DNA of 5,270 nucleotides from Firmicutes bacterium CAG:534 (GTDB lineage Bacteria; Bacillota; Clostridia; Lachnospirales; Lachnospiraceae): positions 1 through 5,270 of the forward strand of contig FR894542.1 in the NCBI GenBank assembly GCA_000436115.1, read 5' to 3'. How positions within the stretch are numbered: position 1 is the stretch's first letter; every line of letters begins with the position of its first letter. Below are positions 1 to 5,270 of the stretch, one piece after another. The position numbers and the translations under genes were made by a program. Under the pieces are notes generated by a model. It did no database searches and was not told the DNA's origin. It saw only the letters and a list, made by a program, of their open reading frames with translations.

Positions 1-191
1 GCAGGCGTGGCGGTAGGAGCAGCAGTAGGCTCCGGCGTAGCAGAAGATTCCGGTGTAGCCGTTGGAGTAGGCGCTATGGTTGGGGTGGCGCCGGGCTCCG
101 CAGTGGCGGTAGGAGTGGGACTGATGCTTGCCCAGGGTGACATGGTCGGAAGCTCATCCAAAAATTCCAGGGAAACCGGCCTTGGAGAAGG
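1..191 (-). repeat. Pro/Thr/Ala-rich low-complexity linker
   Basis: From about residue 398 to the window edge the surface protein is dominated by Pro, Thr, Ala and Ser, with recurring TPT, ATP and EPT units. Such stretches usually form extended wall-spanning or inter-domain linkers and can be glycosylated in secreted proteins. Because it runs off the window, whether it is internal or leads to a C-terminal anchor cannot be told. It creates Val/Gly-rich antisense reading frames that are not genes. Confidence 0.75.
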
Positions 192-1382
192 CAGGGTAGT
201 TAAATCTGTAAGCTTGGAATAAGAAGAAAAATCATTGCTGGCCTGTGCTAAAATATCATCCAGGGCATACTGAGCGCCTTCTACGGAATTCAGCAGCTGA
301 TCCACCTGTCCGGTCAGGGAAGTGGAGGCTCCGCTGGCATCACGGTCGAGCTGGGTCAACAGATCGTGAAGCTTGTCAAATTCCACATCCAGCTTTTCCA
401 TCGTGTCCTGGGAGTATTCCATTTCGCTGCTTGGTTCCATCTGGCCGGCAATGCCGCCGACGTCTTTTCGGCCGTTTAAAGTACCATAATTGATGCAGCC
501 TTCAATATAGCCCATCTGGCTGCCGGCAATGCCGCCGATATTGTAGCCCACATGCTGATAGCCTACAGCGCCGTCATTGACACAGGCACGGATCAGTCCG
601 TCATTGGTACCGGCGATGCCTCCGATGTCGGTAACGGAGGCTGCATTTTCAGTGGTAAGGATATCGGTGAGAGTTGCTTCCACATCGATGGAAGAAAGGT
701 TGATGTCATTGCTGGAAGCAATGGTATTCACATTACTGTGGTTAGTACAGTTCGTAATACTTCCATGGTTGTTGCCGGCAATGCCGCCGATCAGATGGCT
801 GCCATAGATGGTGCCGGAAGCGATACAGTTTGTGATCACTCCCGAGGTTTCATTCAGTCCGACGATCAATCCGGCTTCGCTGCCCCCATTGATGTCGCCG
901 TCAGCATAGCTGTTACTGATGATCCCATAGTTGCAGCCTGCAATCAGGCCAAGGCCGGAATGAGTGCTTTCGGCCTCCAGCACGCCCCTTACGGAAAGAT
1001 TATAAACCTCCCCATCCTTTTGGATATAGCGGAACAGGCCGGTATAATTGCTGCCGGCGGTCAGGGTAAAGCCGGTAATGCAATGGCCCTGTCCCAAGAA
1101 GATGCCGCCGAAGGTCGGGATGGGAGAAAAATCAGTGCCGGAAAGGTCGATGTCATTGTCCAGCACAAAAAGCTTTCCCTGTGACCAGGTGTCCATAGCG
1201 CAGCTCTGGGAAAAGGAGATCAGGTCTGCTGCAGTGGAAATATGAACAGCATCTGCGGTATCGTAGGCTGGTTTATCATCTGCCTGTACGCTCAGATAGG
1301 AAAAGGGCCAGAGCAGAGCCAGCAGAAATGCCATAAAGAGGCAGATCATTTTATATTTCAGCGTAAACTCTTTTTTATTCAT
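1..1382 (-). CDS. Secreted GLUG-repeat surface protein, 3'-truncated by the window edge
   Basis: The reading frame is open from an ATG at 1382-1380 to the left edge, giving 460 visible residues and no stop; the C-terminus lies outside. Residues 1-34 look like a signal peptide: basic start, hydrophobic core about 12-30, and cleavage plausibly after SVQA before DD. Residues 44-130 form a beta-rich N-terminal region of the kind that precedes GLUG repeats (DIDLSG, PIPTFGGIF, GLFRYI). Residues 144-316 hold GLUG-type repeats (IGGIAGxNxGxIxxCxNxG), 320-395 are charged and probably helical or coiled coil, and 398-460 are a Pro/Thr/Ala linker. The start overlaps the end of the upstream transporter gene by 8 bases (ATGAATAA) and has AGGAAGGA six bases upstream, so translational coupling is likely. 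GLUG proteins are generally extracellular and often adhesin-like. Partnership with the transporter is inferred from the gene arrangement; binding target and anchoring mode are not visible. Confidence 0.88.
   Translation of the reverse strand, partial: MNKKEFTLKYKMICLFMAFLLALLWPFSYLSVQADDKPAYDTADAVHISTAADLISFSQSCAMDTWSQGKLFVLDNDIDLSGTDFSPIPTFGGIFLGQGHCITGFTLTAGSNYTGLFRYIQKDGEVYNLSVRGVLEAESTHSGLGLIAGCNYGIISNSYADGDINGGSEAGLIVGLNETSGVITNCIASGTIYGSHLIGGIAGNNHGSITNCTNHSNVNTIASSNDINLSSIDVEATLTDILTTENAASVTDIGGIAGTNDGLIRACVNDGAVGYQHVGYNIGGIAGSQMGYIEGCINYGTLNGRKDVGGIAGQMEPSSEMEYSQDTMEKLDVEFDKLHDLLTQLDRDASGASTSLTGQVDQLLNSVEGAQYALDDILAQASNDFSSYSKLTDLTTLPSPRPVSLEFLDELPTMSPWASISPTPTATAEPGATPTIAPTPTATPESSATPEPTAAPTATP
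435..953 (-). repeat. GLUG-type repeat block in the surface protein
   Basis: Residues 144-316 contain repeats starting near residues 144 (GLIAGCNYG), 171 (GLIVGLNET), 198 (IGGIAGNNHG), 253 (IGGIAGTNDG) and 282 (IGGIAGSQMG). A terminal partial unit, VGGIAGQME, starts at 308. Four units carry a cysteine at the same register (C186, C212, C267, C296). A non-repeat insertion of about 34 residues (219-252) separates the third and fourth units. The pattern fits short beta-strand turns of a solenoid. At DNA level the repeats are diverged, with only short shared words such as the complement of GGCGGCATTGCCGGC, so they are old protein repeats and not recent tandem duplications. Confidence 0.8.
1281..1382 (-). 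other. Signal peptide of the GLUG-repeat protein
   Basis: Residues 1-34 have a Lys-rich N-region (NKKEFTLKYK), a hydrophobic core (ICLFMAFLLALLWPF) and a small-residue cleavage context (SVQA followed by DD). This is a typical Sec/SPase I arrangement. No lipobox cysteine lies at the predicted cleavage point, so a lipoprotein is unlikely. The exact cleavage site is inferred by eye. Confidence 0.75.
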
Positions 1383-3891
1383 CTTCATTCCTTCCTTTCT
1401 CAGGGGCGGGGGTATCCTGCTTCGTATCGGGAAGCTCCGGCGGGGAGGTGAGATCCCCTTCGTTCTCCTTATCAAGGGATTCTGCCCTTCCGGAGGTGAT
1501 CATGGCCTCCATTTCACCCCGGATGATGCCGTAGAAAGCTCCGTCCATTACGCCGTTTACCTTACCGTGAAGTCTACCCTGGACACGGATGGTTCCGCTG
1601 TAGGATTTTGCTGCAAGGTTGATCCGGTTCAGCTCAAAGCTGGTATGTTCGATAATGTTATCACCAAGCACCAGGATCTGAGGAAGAACTGCAAGTACCA
1701 GGAAAATGGAGATCATGGTTCCTCTGCTCAGGCAGTCGCCGATGGCGGCAATGATGGGGTTGGTAGTAAGCTGCCCGATCAGCGCACCTGCAACGGCCAG
1801 AATGGAACCGGAGGTGAAAATGGTCGGAAATGCTTCGTTAAGCGCTTCGATAATAGCCTGTCTGGGGTGCATCTCTGCCTTCAGATCCTTGTAATGGCTG
1901 GAAATGACAATGGCATAGTCGATGTTTGCACCCATCTGGATCGAATTGACGATCAGATAACTCAGGAAGTAGAGCGGTTCGTCATACAGATAAGGGAAGG
2001 AGAAATTGATCCAGATACTTCCCTGAATGACCAGGATCAGCAGTACCGGAAGCCCTGCGGATTTAAAGGTAAACAGCAGGATGATAATTACAAACAGGGC
2101 AGACAGGATACTGATGATCAGGTTATCGTTGCTGAAGGAGGAAGAAAGGTCATAATCACTGGTGGAATTTCCCACTACATAAACGTCTTCAGGTGCATAA
2201 TATTTTTCCGCTTCCTGATGGATGACCTGCAGGAAATCAAAGGTTTCCTGGCTTTCCTCCGGCAGATTTAAGTACACGACCATTCGGCTGTGCTCGTCTG
2301 TTTTGAGCTGCAGCTTGGCTTTTTCAAGCTGATCGAACAGGTCATCCAGCGTATCCTGGATATCGCCCTCCAGAGTGATATTTCCCTTTTCCATCTGATC
2401 CTTCAGAAACAGGAACATATCAAAGAGGGGAACCTGGTAATTGTCAAGTCCGTTGATGATCTGTCCGTATTGGTCGTCATTGACTGCATAGGCAGAGTAA
2501 AGGAGATTGGACAGCTCATACTCAATGCCTGCAAGCTCTGAAAATTCCCTTGGATTTAAAGCAGACGTCAGAACATAGCCATCCATGGCTTCAATGTTGG
2601 CAAGTCCCATGGCGGATTTCACTTCCGGGTATGTTTCCAGGGCGCGGAGAAGCGCTCCCTCCGATTTGTAATCGCCGGACGGAAGGATCACAGCTACCAT
2701 ATTGTTGGTGCCAAAGGTGCTTTTGATCTTCTGGTATGCGATCTGGCTTTCGCTCTGCTTGGCAGTGGTCAGATCCGTGTAGCTGTAGCAGTAGGGGCAT
2801 TTATTGGCAAAAATGCAGGTGATCACAAGAACCACTGCAAAAAGGGGCGGAACGATAAAGCGTGTCATCACATCAAATTTTCCAATGGCAGTGATGGCAG
2901 GCAGCAGCTTACGGTGCTTCGTCTTATCGATCAGGTTGCTGAACAGCATGAGCAGTCCGGGCATCAGGGTAAATACGGATAAAAGGCTGAGCATGATAGC
3001 CTTGATCAAAACCGTTGCAAGATCCAGACCGATCTGGAAGTGCATAAAGGCAAGGGCTGCCAGACCGGATATGGTGGTCAGGGAGGAAGAGGAAATCTCC
3101 GGGATAGCCTTACTAAGCGCTGTAATGCAGGCCTCTCTGGCCGGCTGGGTCTCATGCTCGTCACTGAAACGGTGACACAGGATGATCGCATAGTCGATGG
3201 CAAGTGCAAGCTGCAGGACCACAGTAACGGAATTGGAAATAAAGGAAATGGTGCCGCAAAGGAAATTGGTTCCCATATTTAAGATGGCGGCAACTCCGAA
3301 GGTGGCAATCAGTACAGGAACCTCAGCATAGGAACGCGAGGTAAGCGTAAGGACTACCACAATAATGACCGCTGCAATGACGATGATAACCTGCATTTCG
3401 CTTTTCAGATCTGCGGCGCTGTCTTCTCCCACCTCGGTGTCTATGTAGGTATCGTAAGAGGCGAGCAGGTCTTCAATGTCATGCATGGCATCAATGCTGA
3501 CCTGGTCTGTACTGGTTCCGTCAAAGGTAATCGTAAAAAGGGCGGAAGAGTTTTTGTAATGGTCTTCCGTATGGTCATATTCCACACCGGAAACACCGGA
3601 AATATCTTCTATCTCGTCCTGAAGAGTTTCGCCGGTGGCATAGGTGATATTGGATACCATCACTCTGGCAGTGCCATAGGTAATGAATTCGTCATTCATA
3701 AGCGTCAGGCCCTGTCTGGTCTCCGTATCTTCAGGCAGGTAAGTGGTGATGTCATTTTCCACCTTGACCCAGTTCGTTGAAAAGAAGCAGAATACAATGG
3801 CGAAAATGTAAAGCAGGAAAAACAGGTTGCGTTTATCAACGATAAAGGTGGCCAATTTTTCCATGGGGGTAGCTTTGGTTTCTTCTTTCAT
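1375..3891 (-). CDS. RND/MMPL-family membrane transporter
   Basis: This 838-residue protein has the two-fold RND/MMPL layout. TM1 is at about 21-38, an extracytoplasmic loop at 39-166, TM2-TM6 at about 167-318, TM7 at 343-362, a larger second loop at 363-588 and TM8-TM12 at about 589-743. The cytoplasmic tail is 744-838. TM4 carries AIDYA (D233-Y234) and TM10 carries NIDYA (D658-Y659), the paired Asp-Tyr residues used for proton relay in MmpL3-type transporters. This supports a proton-driven exporter of lipids or other hydrophobic or amphipathic molecules; the substrate is unknown. Oddities are a CPYC motif at 365-368 just outside TM7 and a Gly-x-hydrophobic-x repeat at 772-795 in the tail. 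The ATG at 3891 is chosen because GGGAAGGA lies ten bases upstream, whereas Met10 has no such site. It is the first gene of an operon with the GLUG protein. Family call is firm; the role is inferred. Confidence 0.93.
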   Translation of the reverse strand: MKEETKATPMEKLATFIVDKRNLFFLLYIFAIVFCFFSTNWVKVENDITTYLPEDTETRQGLTLMNDEFITYGTARVMVSNITYATGETLQDEIEDISGVSGVEYDHTEDHYKNSSALFTITFDGTSTDQVSIDAMHDIEDLLASYDTYIDTEVGEDSAADLKSEMQVIIVIAAVIIVVVLTLTSRSYAEVPVLIATFGVAAILNMGTNFLCGTISFISNSVTVVLQLALAIDYAIILCHRFSDEHETQPAREACITALSKAIPEISSSSLTTISGLAALAFMHFQIGLDLATVLIKAIMLSLLSVFTLMPGLLMLFSNLIDKTKHRKLLPAITAIGKFDVMTRFIVPPLFAVVLVITCIFANKCPYCYSYTDLTTAKQSESQIAYQKIKSTFGTNNMVAVILPSGDYKSEGALLRALETYPEVKSAMGLANIEAMDGYVLTSALNPREFSELAGIEYELSNLLYSAYAVNDDQYGQIINGLDNYQVPLFDMFLFLKDQMEKGNITLEGDIQDTLDDLFDQLEKAKLQLKTDEHSRMVVYLNLPEESQETFDFLQVIHQEAEKYYAPEDVYVVGNSTSDYDLSSSFSNDNLIISILSALFVIIILLFTFKSAGLPVLLILVIQGSIWINFSFPYLYDEPLYFLSYLIVNSIQMGANIDYAIVISSHYKDLKAEMHPRQAIIEALNEAFPTIFTSGSILAVAGALIGQLTTNPIIAAIGDCLSRGTMISIFLVLAVLPQILVLGDNIIEHTSFELNRINLAAKSYSGTIRVQGRLHGKVNGVMDGAFYGIIRGEMEAMITSGRAESLDKENEGDLTSPPELPDTKQDTPAPEKGRNEDE
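1389..1396 (-). promoter_or_regulatory. Ribosome binding site of the GLUG gene, inside the transporter gene
   Basis: AGGAAGGA reads on the minus strand six bases before the ATG at 1382. It lies within the last codons of the upstream transporter gene. It supports this start and shows that the overlapped gene can be initiated directly by ribosomes finishing the transporter. Confidence 0.8.
1507..1578 (-). repeat. Six tandem Gly-x-hydrophobic-x tetrapeptides in the transporter tail
   Basis: Residues 772-795 read GRLH GKVN GVMD GAFY GIIR GEME: six consecutive tetrapeptides with Gly first and a hydrophobic residue third. They follow TM12 and therefore should be cytoplasmic. The spacing resembles the strand-turn rhythm of bactofilin-type beta-helices. 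The fold is inferred from the pattern only. Confidence 0.7.
2128..2805 (-). other. Large second extracytoplasmic domain of the transporter
   Basis: Residues 363-588 lie between TM7 and TM8 and are about 100 residues longer than the first loop (39-166). They begin with CPYC. A porter-like alpha/beta portion follows (about 385-440), then charged amphipathic helices (about 455-530, for example ELSNLLYSAY and DTLDDLFDQLEKAKLQLK). A second porter-like strand-helix region (about 535-575) closes the domain. The helical insertion is a candidate hairpin or docking element for a surface partner. Boundaries are estimated by eye. Confidence 0.6.
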
Positions 3892-3901
3892 CTCGAATCG
3901 A

Positions 3902-3909
3902 TCCTTCCC
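3902..3909 (-). promoter_or_regulatory. Ribosome binding site of the transporter gene
   Basis: GGGAAGGA on the minus strand ends ten bases before the ATG at 3891. The spacing is slightly long but usable, and no better site precedes the alternative Met10, so it fixes the start. Confidence 0.7.
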
Positions 3910-3942
3910 TTTATAATTTAGCTAGTGTCATTTTCCTTCACG

Positions 3943-3971
3943 ATTATAGAAGATAGAAAAAGAAAAAACAA
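3943..3971 (-). promoter_or_regulatory. Sigma-A-like promoter of the transporter/GLUG operon
   Basis: On the minus strand a perfect TATAAT (-10, 3948-3943) lies exactly 17 bases downstream of TTGTTT (-35, 3971-3966). The spacer is T-rich. Transcription would start near 3936, leaving a leader of about 45 bases before the ATG. The -35 matches the consensus only in TTG, which leaves room for control by an activator bound just upstream. Confidence 0.72.
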
Positions 3972-3974
3972 TAT

Positions 3975-4013
3975 ACAAATCGCAGAGTTTGTTTAGCAAA
4001 ATACAGCCTTTGT
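3975..4013. promoter_or_regulatory. Twin operator-like inverted repeats, 21 bp apart
   Basis: Two 18-bp sites share the form [A/G]CAAA-N8-TTTGT: ACAAATCGCAGAGTTTGT at 3975-3992 and GCAAAATACAGCCTTTGT at 3996-4013. They match at 12 of 18 positions, including CAG in the middle. Their centres (3983.5 and 4004.5) are 21 bp apart, so two dimers would bind the same face of the helix. Relative to the predicted transporter start near 3936 they lie at about -47 and -68. The outer ATACAAA and TTTGTAT and the inner TTTG and CAAA are also symmetric about 3994. The binding protein is not in the window and its family cannot be named. Confidence 0.5.
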
Positions 4014-4034
4014 ATGGAAATCATGACAGGAATC

Positions 4035-4043
4035 TGGTATTTT
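4035..4043 (+). promoter_or_regulatory. Possible extended -10 promoter of the methyltransferase gene
   Basis: TGGTATTTT reads as a TGn extended -10 with TATTTT (4 of 6 consensus) about 40 bases before the ATG at 4085. The sequence at the -35 distance (TGGAAA, 4015-4020) is poor. ATGACA at 4023-4028 is an alternative -35, but no good -10 follows it at 17 bases. This is the best guess in an A/T-rich stretch. Confidence 0.3.
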
Positions 4044-4072
4044 ATTAATAAGTAAAAGATAGAAACGGAATG

Positions 4073-4080
4073 AGGAAGGA
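4073..4080 (+). promoter_or_regulatory. Ribosome binding site of the methyltransferase gene
   Basis: AGGAAGGA ends four bases before the ATG at 4085. It is the same core as the GLUG-gene site and supports this ATG over the internal Met codons at residues 10 and 13. Confidence 0.75.
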
Positions 4081-4084
4081 AACA

Positions 4085-5270
4085 ATGCTGCCGGAAGCCT
4101 TTTTAACCAGAATGAAAAACATGCTCGGAGAAGAATATGCTGCTTTTTTGGAGAGCTATGAGCATCCCAGATATTTTTCCCTCAGGATCAACCACCTGAA
4201 GGATCCTTTTGAGGAGTCCCTGTGCCTTCTTTCCCAAAAAGAACCGGTACCCTGGGCAGAAGGGGGATATTATTATAAGGAAGAGCAGCGCCCCGGCAGA
4301 CATCCCTTTCATGAAGCGGGAGCTTACTATATCCAGGAGGCAAGCGCCATGGCCCCTGCGGCCCTGCTTTCCGTAAAGCCGGGGGAGAAGGTGCTGGATC
4401 TGTGCGCAGCGCCGGGAGGCAAAAGCACCCAGCTTGGGGATGCCATGAAGGGAGAAGGCCTTCTGGTATGCAATGAGATCCACCCCCAAAGGGCCCGGAT
4501 CCTTTCCGAAAATATAGAACGCATGGGCATCAGGAACGCCCTGGTTTTAAACCATGATCCGGCTGTCCTTTCCGAGCATTTTCCCCTTTATTTTGACAAG
4601 GTGCTGGTGGATGCTCCCTGCTCGGGGGAGGGAATGTTCCGCAAAAATGAAGAGGCAGTGGAAGAATGGAGCGAGGAAAATGTAAAGCTGTGCGCCCAGA
4701 GGCAGCAGGATATTCTGGAAAGCGCAGCGGGGATGGTATGTCCCGGAGGGCTTTTACTGTATTCTACCTGTACCTTTGCACCTCAGGAGGATGAGGGAGC
4801 GATTGCGGCATTTCTGATAAAGCACCCGGAATTTCACTTAAAGGAGGTGCCCCTTACCGGTGGAATGGAATGCGGAAATCCGGCTTTCCTTCGGGAAACG
4901 GAAGCGTTTCGTGGGGGCTGGGAAATGGAGAAGGAGCTTCTAAAGACGGTAAGGCTGTGGCCTCATAAGCTAAAGGGAGAGGGACATTTTGCAGCCCTAT
5001 TACAGAAGGATGGAAGCAGTAAAGCAGACAGGGGCAGCAGCTTCGGGTTTGAAAAGACAGATCCGGAAAAGAAGTATCCGGAGTGGACAGAGTTTAGAAA
5101 AAGCTATTTAAAAACAGAGCTTTCCGGGGAATATCTCACATTTGGCGACCAGCTTTATCTGGTACCGGCGGAGCTTCCTTCTTTAAAGGGACTCCGGGTG
5201 CTGCGGGCAGGACTTCATCTTGGAACGCTCAAAAAGAACCGGTTTGAGCCTTCCCATGCACTGGCTCTTT
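4085..5270 (+). CDS. rsmF: RsmF/NOP2-family RNA (cytosine-5) methyltransferase, 3'-truncated
   Basis: The frame is open from ATG 4085 to the right edge, giving 395 residues and no stop. Residues 1-85 are the RsmF-type N-terminal domain. The SAM-binding motif LDLCAAPGGKS is at 104-114, and motif II (CNEIHPQRA) at 129-137 has Glu as the acidic residue. VDAPCSGEGMF at 175-185 contains the PCSG cysteine C179, and YSTCTF at 226-231 contains the second catalytic cysteine C229. These two cysteines attack and release the target cytosine in this family. Residues from about 330 on (YLTFGDQLYLVP, LRVLRAGLHLGTLKKNRFEPSHALAL) match the C-terminal PUA-like part. RsmF-type proteins are about 450-480 residues, so roughly 60-80 are missing. 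The likely substrate is 16S rRNA cytosines, by family; exact positions cannot be read. The gene diverges from the transporter and is probably functionally independent of it. Confidence 0.93.
   Translation, partial: MLPEAFLTRMKNMLGEEYAAFLESYEHPRYFSLRINHLKDPFEESLCLLSQKEPVPWAEGGYYYKEEQRPGRHPFHEAGAYYIQEASAMAPAALLSVKPGEKVLDLCAAPGGKSTQLGDAMKGEGLLVCNEIHPQRARILSENIERMGIRNALVLNHDPAVLSEHFPLYFDKVLVDAPCSGEGMFRKNEEAVEEWSEENVKLCAQRQQDILESAAGMVCPGGLLLYSTCTFAPQEDEGAIAAFLIKHPEFHLKEVPLTGGMECGNPAFLRETEAFRGGWEMEKELLKTVRLWPHKLKGEGHFAALLQKDGSSKADRGSSFGFEKTDPEKKYPEWTEFRKSYLKTELSGEYLTFGDQLYLVPAELPSLKGLRVLRAGLHLGTLKKNRFEPSHALAL

Noticed and set aside
7..222. Plus-strand frame encoding a Val/Gly/Ala-rich repeat peptide
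   Set aside because: It is the complement of the Pro/Thr/Ala-rich linker codons of the minus-strand gene and has no independent support.
435..953. Possible tandem DNA repeat or CRISPR-like spacing, from the recurring gccggcaatgccgccga words
   Set aside because: The words encode the conserved IGGIAG core of the GLUG repeats in frame, with irregular spacing and divergent flanks, so this is protein-level repetition.
552..1184. Plus-strand open frame of 210 codons
   Set aside because: It is antisense to the GLUG-repeat gene, whose signal peptide, repeats and ribosome site are all coherent. Its protein has no recognisable domain, and its length reflects the repeat-biased codons on the other strand.
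1567..2271. Plus-strand open frame of 234 codons within the transporter gene
   Set aside because: It is hydrophilic, low in recognisable motifs and fully antisense to a confidently assigned MMPL transporter.
3893..3901. Small palindrome TCGAATCGA between ribosome site and start of the transporter gene
   Set aside because: Arms of four bases are too short to claim an operator or hairpin; chance occurrence is likely.
4103..4489. Minus-strand open frame opposite the methyltransferase
   Set aside because: The plus strand here encodes the N-terminal domain and SAM motif of the methyltransferase; the antisense frame has no family signature.

Overview
The window holds two transcription units that diverge from a 193-bp intergenic region (3892-4084). 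The protein style, purine-rich AGGAAGGA-type ribosome binding sites, a sigma-A-like promoter and a roughly balanced base composition suggest a Firmicute, most likely a gut Clostridia / Lachnospiraceae-type anaerobe. This placement is inferred from general resemblance, not from a marker gene.

Left unit (minus strand, 3948 down to 1). A near-consensus promoter drives an 838-residue RND/MMPL-family membrane transporter (1375-3891). The next gene runs off the left edge (1-1382) and starts inside the transporter's last codons with an 8-base ATGAATAA overlap, so the two are almost certainly co-translated. The second gene, of which 460 residues are visible, has a signal peptide, an N-terminal beta-rich domain, about five GLUG-type repeats with a recurring cysteine, a predicted helical/coiled-coil stretch and a Pro/Thr/Ala-rich linker. 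It looks like a secreted or surface-attached partner of the transporter. The transporter has 12 predicted membrane segments and the paired Asp-Tyr motifs of the proton relay. Its cytoplasmic tail carries six perfect Gly-x-hydrophobic-x tetrapeptides that resemble a bactofilin-like beta-helix.

Right unit (plus strand, 4085 to the right edge). This is an RsmF/NOP2-family RNA m5C methyltransferase with all main catalytic motifs, cut by the window end. It is a housekeeping gene with no evident functional link to the left unit.

Intergenic region. Besides the two promoters it holds two operator-like sites, each [A/G]CAAA-N8-TTTGT, whose centres lie exactly 21 bp (about two helical turns) apart. 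They sit just upstream of the transporter promoter's -35 and look like binding sites for a dimeric regulator that is not encoded in the window.

The best candidate for a poorly described system is the coupled transporter plus GLUG-repeat surface protein with its twin-operator control region. The transported substrate cannot be read from the sequence. No RNA genes, mobile elements or CRISPR arrays were seen.
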